A program made the translations under genes and the position numbers. The notes beneath the pieces were generated by a model, which had not been told where the DNA came from, did no database searches, and was given only the letters and a program-made list of their open reading frames with translations. From the NCBI RefSeq assembly GCF_004010155.1, contig NZ_RRYH01000036.1, positions 1 to 51,550 of the forward strand: a stretch of 51,550 bases of DNA, read 5' to 3'. Position 1 is the first letter of the stretch, and each line of letters begins with the position of its first letter. This stretch comes from Solirhodobacter olei (lineage in GTDB: Bacteria > Pseudomonadota > Alphaproteobacteria > Rhodobacterales > Rhodobacteraceae). Below are positions 16,513-25,434 of this stretch, piece after piece.

Positions 16513-17448
16513 ATGCCCCAGAGTCTCTCCACCCGCCTGCAGATCAAGCACCTGCGCCTGATCACTGCCGCTGCCGATCTCGGCCAGCTTTCGCTTGCTG
16601 CTGAGCGGGTCGGCATCACTCAGCCGGCGGCCTCACGGATGCTCTCGGCAATCGAGGACATGGCCGGCGCCCCTGCCTTCGAACGTCACCCGAAGGGCCT
16701 AACGCCCACACCGCTGGGCGAGGCGCTGCTGCGCCATGCCCGCAACGTTCTGGACGAGCTGAGCGAGGCTGCGCAGGAGATTGAAAAGCTCACTCAGGGC
16801 GGCGGCGGGTTGGTCCGCGTCGGCGCCGTCACCGGGGCTGCGGTCAGCGCCGCCGTCCCGGCCCTGCGCCGGCTGAAGGAGCTGGCACCCGAGGTGGAGT
16901 TGCACATCGACGTCGCGTCCAGCGAGGAGCTGGTGAAGGGTCTGGTCGAGCTGCGCCACGACATGGTCATAGGCCGCCTTCCACCCGACGCAGCACCCGC
17001 GGATTTCACGCTAATGCCCGGCGCGACGGAGCGGCTCAGCATCGTCACCAGCCGGCGCCACCGGCTTGGTGGCCGCAAGGTTCCGCTGGCCAATCTCTCG
17101 GGTGAGCCTTGGGTGATCCAGGGCCCCGGCGCGCCAATCCGACAGGCATTGGAACAGGCCTTCGTGGAGGCGGGCGCGCCGGTGCCTGGCAACGTTGTAA
17201 ATACCGGATCGCTTCTCGTGACCCTTACCCTGCTGGCCGAGACGGCGGTTCTGGCCCCAATGGCCCGCGAAGTGGCAAACCTTCTGACCGCCCGCGAGCC
17301 GAGCCTGACGACCGTCCAGATCGATCGCGAGATCACAGTAAGCCCCTATGCGTTGATCACACTGCGCGGCCGCCGCCTGTCACCTGCCGCGATGCGCTGC
17401 CGGGGGCTTTTGTCGAACATGATGCAGGTCTGCCGACAGGCGGGTTGA
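16513..17448 (+). CDS. GbpR-like LysR-family regulator of the sugar-oxidation operon
   Basis: The 311-aa protein has an N-terminal winged helix-turn-helix (about 5-70: LSTRLQIKHLRLI, GQLSLAAERVGITQPAASRM) and a C-terminal LysR substrate-binding domain (about 98-300). SRLQIKHLRLI followed by QLSLAAERVGITQPAAS is typical of GbpR, the galactose/arabinose-responsive regulator next to gguC and chvE in Agrobacterium relatives. It is divergent to the AraD1-like gene, the usual arrangement. No Shine-Dalgarno is visible before the ATG, because a GGTATAC operator lies directly against it. Translation may be leaderless or inefficient. Confidence 0.9.
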   Translation: MPQSLSTRLQIKHLRLITAAADLGQLSLAAERVGITQPAASRMLSAIEDMAGAPAFERHPKGLTPTPLGEALLRHARNVLDELSEAAQEIEKLTQGGGGLVRVGAVTGAAVSAAVPALRRLKELAPEVELHIDVASSEELVKGLVELRHDMVIGRLPPDAAPADFTLMPGATERLSIVTSRRHRLGGRKVPLANLSGEPWVIQGPGAPIRQALEQAFVEAGAPVPGNVVNTGSLLVTLTLLAETAVLAPMAREVANLLTAREPSLTTVQIDREITVSPYALITLRGRRLSPAAMRCRGLLSNMMQVCRQAG

Positions 17449-17504
17449 CCCTCTTGCCGCGGTCGCGCGGAAGGCGTACCGGCGGAGGGAAAGGAGTCCT
17501 CCCC

Positions 17505-17942
17505 ATGTACAGCCATATCCTGATCGCGACGGATGGAACCGAGCTCGGCGAGCGCGGCCTCGACCAAGGGCTGAAGCTCGCCAAGGCGCTTGGCGCGAAC
17601 GTCACAGTGCTGACCGTGGTAGAGCCGATCACCGGCCTCGCGATGGAGGCGCTGGTGCAGGGCGAGGCCTTCGACACCTACGAGACCCGGCTCAATGACG
17701 CGCTGGCCGAGATCGAGAACGCGGTGCAGGCGAAGGCATCCGAAGTCGGGCTTCCGGTCGAGTTCCTCCGCGAGACCGACGGCGCGCCCGCAGCGGCGAT
17801 CATCCGCACCGCCGAGACGAAGGGCTGCGACCTGATCGTGATGTCAACCCATGGCCGCGAGGGCATCGAGCGGCTGGTCAGCGGCAGCCAGACCGCCCGG
17901 GTCGTGGCGCATAGTACGCTGCCGGTGCTGGTGGTTCACTGA
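17505..17942 (+). CDS. universal stress protein, UspA family
   Basis: This is a 145-aa single Usp domain. ILIATDGTELGERGLDQGLK occupies the first strand-helix, and the ATP-binding STHGREG and SGSQTARVV motifs lie in the C-terminal third, ending PVLVVH. AAAGGAG is spaced 8 bases before the ATG. It lies 56 bases after the LysR gene in the same direction, so it may be co-transcribed. The motif includes the nucleotide-binding HG-x9-GS pattern, which points to the ATP-binding subclass. Confidence 0.9.
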   Translation: MYSHILIATDGTELGERGLDQGLKLAKALGANVTVLTVVEPITGLAMEALVQGEAFDTYETRLNDALAEIENAVQAKASEVGLPVEFLRETDGAPAAAIIRTAETKGCDLIVMSTHGREGIERLVSGSQTARVVAHSTLPVLVVH

Positions 17943-17994
17943 GCCGCGGCGGCTCTGTCTGGTCGTAGCCAGCAGCCGGTCGCCCCCCCGAAGG

Positions 17995-18020
17995 GTAATG
18001 CGCGCCGGAGCGCGCATTAC
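17995..18020. terminator. bidirectional terminator hairpin
   Basis: GTAATGCGCGC (17995-18005) and GCGCGCATTAC (18010-18020) form a perfect 11-bp stem with a CGGA tetraloop between the convergent UspA and sugar-binding-protein genes. The AT-rich base of the stem gives A and T residues at the hairpin foot on both strands. Confidence 0.65.
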
Positions 18021-18026
18021 TGTCAT

Positions 18027-19019
18027 TCAGTGCTTCAGGCAGGTGTTGGCATTCGCCCAAGTGCAAGTGTCGAGGCCGGTGTAGTAGATCGGCTTGACGG
18101 TCTTGCCGGTAGCAAGGTCGTGCATGACCATCGCCGCCTGGTAGCCCATTTCCTCCGGCCTCTGGCCGACGAGCACGTTGACCTTATGGTCCTTGAGCGC
18201 GGTCAGCTCCGGCCCGAGCGTATCGGCCGAGACGATCACGAACTTGCCGTCCTTGATCTTCGACATGAGCGGCGCGACGACCTGCGAATAGGCCTGTGGC
18301 GCAAAGAGCGGCCAGCCACCCTCAAGCACGAAGGCCTGCAGGTTGGAATTCGCGGTCAGCGTATCCTGCATCATCTGGTTGGCCTTGGCCGCGTCGTCGT
18401 TCACGTAGAGCGGGCAGGCGTTGATCTCCTTCCAGCCGTTCTGGCCGGTCAGCTTGTCCACGCCCTTCTTGCCGGCCAGCGTATCCCGCGTCCCCGCAGC
18501 GCGTTGGTTGATGTTTTCGGCCGCCGGGTTGCCGAGGACGAGGCAGATATTGCCGCCCTTTGGCATCAGCTTTTTCAACTGTTCGCCAAGCTTCACGCCC
18601 AGCTCGTAGTTGTTGGTGCCGACATAGGTCTTCCGCAGCGCTGCGTCCTTCGGCAGCAGGTCTGCGTCTGCGGTAATGATCGGCGTCTTGCCGGCATCGC
18701 GCTTCAGGGTCTCAGCCACAGCTGGCGCATTCGAGGGCGAGATAGCCATTGCGGCGACGCCCTTGGTCAGCAGGTCGTTGATAATGCGGACCTCGGCGCC
18801 TTCATCGGCTGCCGTCGCGGGGCCGGTGTAGTAGCAGCTGTAGCCCTCTTTGTGCAGCGTCTTGTTGGCGCGTTCGCAGCCTTGGTGCATGAGGTCGAAA
18901 TACGGGTTGTCGAGCCCCTTCACCACAAGCGCGAGCGTCTTGTAGTCCTTCGCCGATGCCGATCCCGCCATGATGGCGGCAGCGCCGAGCGCCGCAAAGC
19001 AGATGGACGATATCCTCAT
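18027..19019 (-). CDS. periplasmic sugar-binding protein (CUT2 type)
   Basis: The 330-aa protein has a Sec signal peptide ending at about SASA-KDY (residue 23/24) and a Peripl_BP_4 fold. Landmarks are LALVVKGLDNPYFDLMHQG, INDLLTKGVAAMAISPSN, PIITADADL, YVGTNNYELG and FVIVSADTLGPELTAL. GAGGAGGAGA precedes the ATG. Two Cys near the C terminus (TCTWANANTCL) could form a disulphide. It follows the permease at 19207-20202 in the same direction, but a terminator-like hairpin separates them (19130-19165). It probably belongs to the short-ATPase transporter (20254-20994). The ligand is unknown; the pathway context suggests an aldose. Confidence 0.88.
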   Translation of the reverse strand: MRISSICFAALGAAAIMAGSASAKDYKTLALVVKGLDNPYFDLMHQGCERANKTLHKEGYSCYYTGPATAADEGAEVRIINDLLTKGVAAMAISPSNAPAVAETLKRDAGKTPIITADADLLPKDAALRKTYVGTNNYELGVKLGEQLKKLMPKGGNICLVLGNPAAENINQRAAGTRDTLAGKKGVDKLTGQNGWKEINACPLYVNDDAAKANQMMQDTLTANSNLQAFVLEGGWPLFAPQAYSQVVAPLMSKIKDGKFVIVSADTLGPELTALKDHKVNVLVGQRPEEMGYQAAMVMHDLATGKTVKPIYYTGLDTCTWANANTCLKH

Positions 19020-19119
19020 TGTCTCCTCCTCCTCAGGTTGGTCTTCGATCGCGCGTAACTCCCGTGTGTCGGGAAGGGTATTGGCCGGCGCGAGCGCGCG
19101 TCACATCCCGCCGGAAGGT

Positions 19120-19165
19120 CAAAAAGGTTGGGCAGCGCCCGATAGGAGAGCGGCGGGCGCTGCCC
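19120..19165 (-). terminator. rho-independent terminator between permease and binding-protein genes
   Basis: GGGCAGCGCCCG (19130-19141) pairs perfectly over 12 bp with CGGGCGCTGCCC (19154-19165). On the minus strand the stem is followed by AACC and then TTTTT (19124-19120). This meets the form of an intrinsic terminator for the operon ending with the permease at 19207. It implies a separate promoter, or controlled read-through, for the binding protein downstream. Confidence 0.65.
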
Positions 19166-19206
19166 GGCGGCTGGCGGTCGCACGGACGGAGCAGGCGTTA
19201 GGGCGC

Positions 19207-20202
19207 TCACTCGCCACGGCGATCTCCTCCCAGCCGGTTGAAGAGGACGGCAAGGATGATGAAGCTGCCGACGAAGGTGCCCTGCCAGAAGGAATTGACC
19301 CCGAGCAGGATCAGGCTGTTGCGGATCACCTCGATCAGCGCCGCGCCAACGACTGTCCCAAACGCGCCGCCGATGCCGCCCATAAGGTTGGTACCGCCCA
19401 CGACCGAAGCCGCAATGACGCGAAGTTCGTCGCCAGTGCCGAGGCCCGTTGTCACGGCGCCGAGCCAGCCCACTTCCAGGATTGCCGCCACCCCGGCCAT
19501 CAGCCCGCAGATCACGTAGACCGAGCAAGTTATCGCCCGCACTGGCACCCCGGTCAGGTTGGCCGCCTGCCGGTTGCCGCCGACCGCATAGACATAGCGC
19601 CCCCAGCGAGACCAGACGAAGGCCACAAAGAAGATCACTGCGAAGACCAGCAGGAACCAGACAGGGTTGGCCACGCCCAGGAAGGAGCCTCCGCCGAGCG
19701 CCAGAAGGCTGTTCCCACCCGGCCCGAAATCGAAGATCGTCCGGTTGTTGGAGATCACCATAGCAAGGCTGCGGGCCACGCTGAGCATGCCGAGCGTGAC
19801 GACGAAGGGCTGCATGTCGAGATAGGCAATAAGGATCCCGTTCACGAGGCCGACAAGACCGGCGGTCAGAAGGGCCATGCCGATCCCGGCCCAGAGCGGC
19901 CAGCCGGCATTCATCACCACGGCCAGCACGATGCCGCTGATCCCGATGGTCGATCCGACCGAGAGGTCGATCCCGCCAGTGATGATCACTGCGGTCATCC
20001 CAAGCGCGACAAGGGCGACGAAGGCGAAGTTCCGTGTGACGTTGAACAGGTTCTGCGAGGTGGCGAAGGTCGACGTGACGATGGACAGCAGAACGCAGGC
20101 CACCACCGTCGCGATTACCACCCAAAAGACATGGTTGGAGACGATCGCGCTCCAGCGGGTATGGGTCTGCGGGTCCTGCGGCTCGTCGGAAAGTGTCGTC
20201 AT
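19207..20202 (-). CDS. sugar ABC transporter permease (RbsC/BPD_transp_2 family)
   Basis: The 331-aa membrane protein has about eight to ten hydrophobic helices. It shows VTRNFAFVALVALGMTAVII, TGGIDLSVGSTIG, MQPFVVTLGMLSVARS, GRYVYAVGGNRQAANLTGVP and GGTNLMGGIGGAFGTVVGA, hallmarks of CUT2 permeases. ACAGGAGC precedes the ATG at 20202. A longer start at 20250 is possible but lacks a good ribosome binding site. It follows the short ATPase gene with little spacing. One permease gene is usual, acting as a homodimer. Confidence 0.88.
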   Translation of the reverse strand: MTTLSDEPQDPQTHTRWSAIVSNHVFWVVIATVVACVLLSIVTSTFATSQNLFNVTRNFAFVALVALGMTAVIITGGIDLSVGSTIGISGIVLAVVMNAGWPLWAGIGMALLTAGLVGLVNGILIAYLDMQPFVVTLGMLSVARSLAMVISNNRTIFDFGPGGNSLLALGGGSFLGVANPVWFLLVFAVIFFVAFVWSRWGRYVYAVGGNRQAANLTGVPVRAITCSVYVICGLMAGVAAILEVGWLGAVTTGLGTGDELRVIAASVVGGTNLMGGIGGAFGTVVGAALIEVIRNSLILLGVNSFWQGTFVGSFIILAVLFNRLGGDRRGE

Positions 20203-20253
20203 CCTTTGCTCCTGTCCGGCCCCGGCGGTCTTGCTGCTGTCATCCCGCATGGC

Positions 20254-20994
20254 TCAGGCCGCCTCGATCGCACCGGTGATGAGGCCGGTGACCTCCTCTG
20301 GAGAGGAGTTGGCGGTGGGCTTGTCGGCGACCTTGCTGCCCCGTCGCATGACCACCACGCGGTCGGCCACCGTGAAGACGTCCGGCATGCGGTGGCTGAT
20401 CAGGATCACCGCGATCCCCTGATCGGATAGGCGGCGGATCAGATCCAGCACCTCTGCTACCTGCCGGACGGAGATTGCCGCCGTCGGCTCGTCCATCAGC
20501 ACCAGCCGCGCCTCGGCGAGGCGGGTGCGCGCGATGGCCACCGCCTGCCGCTGCCCGCCCGACATCTGGCGGACGAGGTCGCGCGGCCGGGTCTCCGATT
20601 TCAGTTCCTTGAAAAGCGTGGCGGAGCGGCGATACATCTCCTTGTGATCAAGGAAACGGAAGGGCCAGACTCCGAAGCGCGGCTCCCGCCCGAGAAAGAC
20701 ATTGGCCGCCGCCGTGAGGTTGTCGCAGAGTGCGAGGTCCTGGTAGACCACCTCAATCCCCTTGGCGCGGGCGTCGATCGGCTTGTGGAAATGGACTTCC
20801 TCGCCGTTGATGCGCAGTTCGCCATGCGAGGGTGGGAAGTTGCCCGCGATGATCTTCACCAGGGTCGACTTGCCGGCGCCATTGTCGCCCATCAGCCCCA
20901 GCACTTCACCCGGTTCCATATGCAGCGTGACATCCGTCAGGGCGCGGATCGCGCCGAAATGCTTGGAGACGCCGTTCAGTTCCAGAAGGCTCAT
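20254..20994 (-). CDS. sugar ABC transporter ATPase, single-domain CUT2 type
   Basis: The 246-aa ATPase has Walker A GDNGAGKST, Q-loop VVYQDLALCDNL, signature MSGGQRQAVAIAR, Walker B LVLMDEPTAA and H-loop ISHRMPDV. Unlike the usual CUT2 ATPase of about 500 residues with two nucleotide domains, this has one complete domain, as in FrcA-type fructose transporters. It lies between the dehydratase and the permease in the same operon, together with the binding protein at 18027. The pair thus forms a second transporter distinct from that at 22773-26400. Confidence 0.9.
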   Translation of the reverse strand: MSLLELNGVSKHFGAIRALTDVTLHMEPGEVLGLMGDNGAGKSTLVKIIAGNFPPSHGELRINGEEVHFHKPIDARAKGIEVVYQDLALCDNLTAAANVFLGREPRFGVWPFRFLDHKEMYRRSATLFKELKSETRPRDLVRQMSGGQRQAVAIARTRLAEARLVLMDEPTAAISVRQVAEVLDLIRRLSDQGIAVILISHRMPDVFTVADRVVVMRRGSKVADKPTANSSPEEVTGLITGAIEAA

Positions 20995-21033
20995 TCCCGT
21001 CTCTTCCCTTACCCTTACGTGCCCACTTCGCCC

Positions 21034-22776
21034 TCAGTGGCTGTGCCGCCCTACGGCCTTGCCGCGGCTTCCTTTGAGAAAATCCATGTCGGCGCCGGCC
21101 TCGGCACCCTCGACGTGATCGTGGTAAAGCTGCGCCCAACCCCCCGAGGGTCGCTCGACATTCGGGGACCAGCTCTCCAGGCGCGCGTTCAACTCCATGT
21201 CGGAGATATCGAGATGCAGCCGTCGGTTCGGCACGTCGAGCTCGATGAAATCGCCGGTCCGGACGATCGCCAGGGGCCCGCCCCGCGCGGCCTCGGGCGC
21301 GGCGTGAAGGACGACCGTGCCGTAGGCGGTGCCCGACATCCGCGCGTCGGAGATCCGCACCATGTCCGTGATCCCCTTGCGGAGCACCTTCGGCGGCAGC
21401 CCCATGTTGCCGACCTCGGCCATGCCGGGGTAGCCGCGCGGGCCGCAGTTCTTCAGGACCATCACGCATGTCTCATCGATCTCGAGGCTCTCGTCGGCGA
21501 TCCTGGCCTTGTAGTCGTCGATATCCTCGAACACGACGGCACGGCCGCGATGGACCATCAGATGCGGGCTTGCCGCGGAAGGCTTGAGCACTGCGCCGCG
21601 CGGCGCGAGATTGCCGCGCAGAACGACGATGCCGCCATGGCTAGTCAATGCCTTGTCGAGCGGGCGGATGACGTCCTCGTTCCAGTTCCGGACCTCCTTC
21701 ACCTCGTCCCAGATCGGGCCGCCGGAGACGGTCAGCGCCTCGCGGTGGAGATGCCCGGCCTCGCCGAGGGCGCGGATCACCACCGGCAGCCCGCCGGCAT
21801 AGAAAAACTCCTCCATCAGGTATTTGCCCGAGGGCATGAGATTGACGATTGTTGGGATGTCCCGGCCGAGCTCGTCCCAGTCGTCCAGCGTCAGCTGTGC
21901 TCCAACCCGGCCGGCAAGCGCAAGAAGATGGATAACCGCATTGGTCGATCCGCCGATCGCGCCGTTGACCCGGATCGCGTTCTCGAAGGCCTGCCGTGTC
22001 AGCACATCGGAGGGCTTCAGGTCGTCCTTCACCATCTGCACGATCCGCCGCCCCGTCACCTGGGCGATCATCCGGCGTCGCGCGTCCACTGCCGGGATCG
22101 CCGCATTGCCGGAAAGCGCCATGCCGAGCGCCTCGGCCATGGAGGCCATGGTCGAGGCCGTGCCCATCGTGTTGCAGGAACCGGGCGAGCGGCTCATCGC
22201 CGCCTCGGCGTCGAGAAAGTCGGCCTCCGTCATCGTGCCGGCCTTCACCGCCTCCGACATCTGCCAGAGCGCCGTGCCGGAGCCGACCCGTTCGCCGCGG
22301 AACCAGCCGTTCAGCATCGGCCCACCGGAGACGACGATCGCGGGCAGATCGACGCTGGCCGCCCCCATCATCAGGGCGGGAGTGGTCTTGTCGCAGCCCG
22401 CCATCAGGACGACACCGTCGACCGGATTGCCGCGCAGCGCCTCCTCGACATCCATCGCGGCGAGGTTGCGGAACATCATCGCGGTGGGTCGGAGCGAGCT
22501 CTCCCCGGTCGAGAAGACCGGGAACTCTACCGGGAGACCGCCCGCCTCGTAGATGCCGTGTTTCACCCGCTCCGCCAGATCCCTCAGATGGGCATTGCAG
22601 GGCGTCAGGTTCGACCAGGTGTTGCAGATACCGATAACCGGGCGACCGTCGAAGAGATCGGCCGGCAGGCCCTGGTTCTTCATCCAGCTGCGGTAATAGA
22701 TATTGTCCTTCGCGGTTCCGCCATACCACTCCTGCGAGCGCAGCTGCCGCGGCCAGGATGCGGGAACGAAACTCAT
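21034..22776 (-). CDS. IlvD/Edd-family aldonate dehydratase (L-arabinonate dehydratase type)
   Basis: The 580-aa protein carries the Fe-S ligand cysteines of the family: C60 (CNTWSNLTPCNAHL), C128 (MAGCDKTTPALMMG, with K129) and C201 (PGSCNTMGTASTMA). RSQEWYGG near the start, KNQGLP and GGPMLNGWFRG are typical of sugar-acid dehydratases rather than IlvD proper. The expected reaction is aldonate to 2-keto-3-deoxy aldonate, linking the aldose dehydrogenase to the later steps encoded at 12.9-16.4 kb. Its ATG overlaps the upstream permease stop (ATGA, 22773-22776); a much longer frame to 23262 merely runs through that permease gene. It lies inside a transporter operon, between two ABC systems. 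Confidence 0.9.
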   Translation of the reverse strand: MSFVPASWPRQLRSQEWYGGTAKDNIYYRSWMKNQGLPADLFDGRPVIGICNTWSNLTPCNAHLRDLAERVKHGIYEAGGLPVEFPVFSTGESSLRPTAMMFRNLAAMDVEEALRGNPVDGVVLMAGCDKTTPALMMGAASVDLPAIVVSGGPMLNGWFRGERVGSGTALWQMSEAVKAGTMTEADFLDAEAAMSRSPGSCNTMGTASTMASMAEALGMALSGNAAIPAVDARRRMIAQVTGRRIVQMVKDDLKPSDVLTRQAFENAIRVNGAIGGSTNAVIHLLALAGRVGAQLTLDDWDELGRDIPTIVNLMPSGKYLMEEFFYAGGLPVVIRALGEAGHLHREALTVSGGPIWDEVKEVRNWNEDVIRPLDKALTSHGGIVVLRGNLAPRGAVLKPSAASPHLMVHRGRAVVFEDIDDYKARIADESLEIDETCVMVLKNCGPRGYPGMAEVGNMGLPPKVLRKGITDMVRISDARMSGTAYGTVVLHAAPEAARGGPLAIVRTGDFIELDVPNRRLHLDISDMELNARLESWSPNVERPSGGWAQLYHDHVEGAEAGADMDFLKGSRGKAVGRHSH

Positions 22777-23780
22777 TGCGCACTCTCCGCCGCCGGGCGC
22801 CCGACGGTCGCGTCGCGCGCGGCCCGGGCGCCGTTGCGCTTCTCGCGGAAGCGGCCCCATTGCTGGTCCAGCGTGACCCCGATCAGGATCACCCCGCCCA
22901 TCACCGCGAAGTTGAGCGAGGAGGGAATGCCAAGCAGGTTCACGAGGTTCTGCAGCTCCTGAAGCAGCACAACACCAAGGATCACACCAACCAGCGAACC
23001 CTCGCCGCCCAGCAGCGAGAACCCACCGAGCACTGCCGCAGCGATGGCGTAGAGCTCGTAGAAGTTGCCGTGCGAGGCCGGCGCGATCGAACGGGTATAC
23101 ATCGCAAAATAGAGCGCCGAGATCGTGTTGAGGATCTGGCAGATGACATAGGCCCAGACGATCACGCGATCGGTCTTGATGCCGGAGTAGCGCGCCGCCT
23201 CCTCGTTCTTTCCTACCGCGTAGAGGTATCGCCCGAAGGTCGATCGGTGGAGCACGATCCACATGATCGTGCCCACGATCGCCAACGCGATGACCGAGGC
23301 GGGAATACCCCAGAGCTTGCCGGTCGTGATCCCCTGGAGCACCGGAAAGTTCTGGTTGAAACCGAAGCCCGCGGTTGCGTCATGCGTGTAGAACCGGGCG
23401 ATCCCGCGATAGATGAGAAGGCCGCAGAGCGTGACCACGAAGGGCTGCAGCTTCACCTTGGTGATCAGGTAGCCATGGGCAAGACCGATCAGCACGCCAA
23501 GGGCCAGCATCAGGACCACCGCCACCGGCCAGGGCAGACCCTCGGTCGCGACAAAATCGACGAAGAGCACACCGATCAGCGCCATCATCGACCCCACCGA
23601 AAGCTCGATGCCGCCGGTGATGATCACGAAAGCCTGCCCGAGCGCCGAGAGCCCGAAGAGGCCTACGAGGTTCGAGGTGTTGGAGATGTTGATCGGTAGG
23701 AGGAAGCGCGGGTTGAGAACCGCGACGACGGCGCCCACAGCGAGGATCAGGAGGAGAAGGCCAAGGTCTTTCTTGTTCAT
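22773..23780 (-). CDS. sugar ABC transporter permease (CUT2)
   Basis: The 335-aa membrane protein has the family landmarks LGQAFVIITGGIELSVGSMM, KLQPFVVTLCGLLIYRG, GRYLYAVGKNEEAARYSGIK and LGGFSLLGGEGSLVGVILG. The C terminus is basic and cytoplasmic (RFREKRNGARAAR). Both ends are translationally coupled: its ATG overlaps the stop of the ATPase gene (23777-23780) and its stop overlaps the dehydratase start (22773-22776). It partners the two-domain ATPase and the binding protein at 25435. Confidence 0.9.
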   Translation of the reverse strand: MNKKDLGLLLLILAVGAVVAVLNPRFLLPINISNTSNLVGLFGLSALGQAFVIITGGIELSVGSMMALIGVLFVDFVATEGLPWPVAVVLMLALGVLIGLAHGYLITKVKLQPFVVTLCGLLIYRGIARFYTHDATAGFGFNQNFPVLQGITTGKLWGIPASVIALAIVGTIMWIVLHRSTFGRYLYAVGKNEEAARYSGIKTDRVIVWAYVICQILNTISALYFAMYTRSIAPASHGNFYELYAIAAAVLGGFSLLGGEGSLVGVILGVVLLQELQNLVNLLGIPSSLNFAVMGGVILIGVTLDQQWGRFREKRNGARAARDATVGRPAAESAQ

Positions 23781-25327
23781 GCTATCGCTCTGGCGGTTAG
23801 GTTTCGACCCACGGCGAGGAGCAGGATGTTCTCCTCGCTGAACTCTTCCGGCGCCAAGACGCCGGTGATTGCGCCCTCGTGCATCACTGCGATGCGGTCG
23901 GAGACGCCGATGACCTCCTCCATGTCCGAGGAGATCATCAGAACTGCCACACCTGCATCAGCGAGCCGCCGCATCAGTCTGTAGATCTCGGCCTTGGCGC
24001 CGACATCGATACCGCGGGTCGGTTCGTCGAAAATCATCACGCGCGGCTTCATGGAGAGCCACTTGGCCAGCACGACTTTTTGCTGGTTGCCTCCCGAAAG
24101 CGTCTTGGCCGCGACCGAGAGCCGCGCCGCGCGGATGTCGAGTTCGGCCTGCTGGCGCGCGGCGGCCGCCGTTTCACGCTGGCGCGACACGATCATCCGG
24201 CGGGAGTAGGATCGCAGATCTGGCAACGAGACGTTCTCTGCGATGGACATGTCGAGCAGGAGGCCGGTCGACTTGCGGTCCTCAGGCACCAGGAAGATGC
24301 CGCGCGCCACCGCATCGGCAGCCGAGCCGAGCGCGAGCGGCGTGCCGTCGAATTCGAGGACCCCCGCCAGCATAGGGTCGACGCCGAAGAAGGTGCAGGC
24401 GAGCTCAGTGCGCCCGGCTCCGACCAGGCCGGCAAGCCCAAGGATCTCGCCCCGATGCATATCCAGATCGACGGGCTTGCCCGGATGGGCATTGGTCTGC
24501 ACCCCGCGGGCGCGCAGGATGACCTTCCCAGCCCGCACCGAGCTCGCCCGCACCTGGGCCTTCAGGTCGCGTCCGATCATCAGCTTGACCATGGCGTCGT
24601 GGGTGATCTCCTCCCGCGCGAGCGTTCCGGCCAGCGCCCCGTCACGCAGCGCCACGACACGATCCGCTGCCCGCTCAATCTCGTGCAGGCGGTGGGAGAT
24701 GAAGATCACCGAAATGCCGTCGGCCCGAAGCCCTGCAATGATATCGAGCAGCTTCTCTGTTTCGGCGATCGGAAGGCTCGAGGTCGGCTCGTCCAGGATC
24801 ACGAGCCGGGCCTTCATCGAAAGCGCCTTGGCGATCTCCACCATCTGCCGTTGCGCGAGCGAGAGGGAGGAGAGCGGCGTATCGGGCCGGAAATTCGCGC
24901 CAATCCGCTCTAGAAGTGGGGCGACCATCGCCCGCATTTTATCTGTGTCTACGAGGTTCAGCCAGCCGGCCTTCCGCGGCTCGCGGCCGATGAAGACATT
25001 GGCGGCGACATCCAGATTGTCGAAGAGGTTCAGTTCCTGATGCACGAAGGCGATGCCGGCGCCGATGCTCTCGGCCACGTCGAGCGCCTCGTGCGGCACC
25101 CCGTCGATCGTGATCGTGCCGCTGTCGGGCGCAACAATCCCGCCGAGGACCTTCATCAGGGTCGATTTGCCCGCGCCGTTTTCGCCAACGAGTCCGATGA
25201 CCTCGCCGGGGGCGACGGTCATCGAGAAGCGGCTCAGCGCGACGACGCCGGGGTAGGTCTTGCGAATGTCGGCGAGCGTCAGGAACGGCTCGGCAGGCCG
25301 GCTCGGCGCGATCGGTCTATCAGGCAT
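23777..25327 (-). CDS. sugar ABC transporter ATPase, two-domain CUT2 type
   Basis: This 516-aa tandem ATPase resembles RbsA/XylG/MglA. The N-terminal half has Walker A GENGAGKST, signature LSLAQRQMVEIAKALS and Walker B LVILDEPTSSL. The C-terminal half has a degenerate Walker A (GLAGLVGAGRTEL), signature LSGGNQQKVVLAKWLS and Walker B VMIFDEPTRGID. This asymmetry is normal for the family. The ATG at 25327 has AGCAGGA just upstream; another ATG lies two codons before. It stands downstream of the binding-protein gene across a strong hairpin (25356-25390). Confidence 0.92.
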   Translation of the reverse strand: MPDRPIAPSRPAEPFLTLADIRKTYPGVVALSRFSMTVAPGEVIGLVGENGAGKSTLMKVLGGIVAPDSGTITIDGVPHEALDVAESIGAGIAFVHQELNLFDNLDVAANVFIGREPRKAGWLNLVDTDKMRAMVAPLLERIGANFRPDTPLSSLSLAQRQMVEIAKALSMKARLVILDEPTSSLPIAETEKLLDIIAGLRADGISVIFISHRLHEIERAADRVVALRDGALAGTLAREEITHDAMVKLMIGRDLKAQVRASSVRAGKVILRARGVQTNAHPGKPVDLDMHRGEILGLAGLVGAGRTELACTFFGVDPMLAGVLEFDGTPLALGSAADAVARGIFLVPEDRKSTGLLLDMSIAENVSLPDLRSYSRRMIVSRQRETAAAARQQAELDIRAARLSVAAKTLSGGNQQKVVLAKWLSMKPRVMIFDEPTRGIDVGAKAEIYRLMRRLADAGVAVLMISSDMEEVIGVSDRIAVMHEGAITGVLAPEEFSEENILLLAVGRNLTARAIA

Positions 25328-25355
25328 GGTCATCCTGCTCAGGCGGAAAGGGGCA

Positions 25356-25390
25356 GGCTGCGCCGGCGGGCTTTCGCCTCCGGCGCAGCC
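25356..25390 (-). terminator. intercistronic hairpin after the binding-protein gene
   Basis: GGCTGCGCCGG (25356-25366) and CCGGCGCAGCC (25380-25390) form a perfect 11-bp stem with a 13-nt loop, between the binding-protein stop (25435) and the ATPase start (25327). No T run follows on the minus strand. It is more likely an mRNA-stabilising or partial-termination element that raises binding protein over membrane components. Confidence 0.5.
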
Positions 25391-25434
25391 ATTCAATGGG
25401 TCGGGTCGCGCGCTGCGCGGCCCTCCGAGGTCCG

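Noticed and set aside
18970-20430. 486-codon rightward open frame
   Set aside because: It is antisense to a clear CUT2 permease. Its His/Asp/Arg-rich composition is typical of a reverse-strand shadow.
20644-22962. 772-codon rightward open frame
   Set aside because: It is antisense to the dehydratase and the short ATPase, whose motifs are unambiguous. The translation is Arg/His/Asp-rich shadow sequence.
22777-23262. N-terminal extension of the dehydratase to 23262
   Set aside because: The added residues are another frame of the permease gene. The family start MSFVPASWPRQLRSQEW at 22776 overlaps the permease stop by ATGA.
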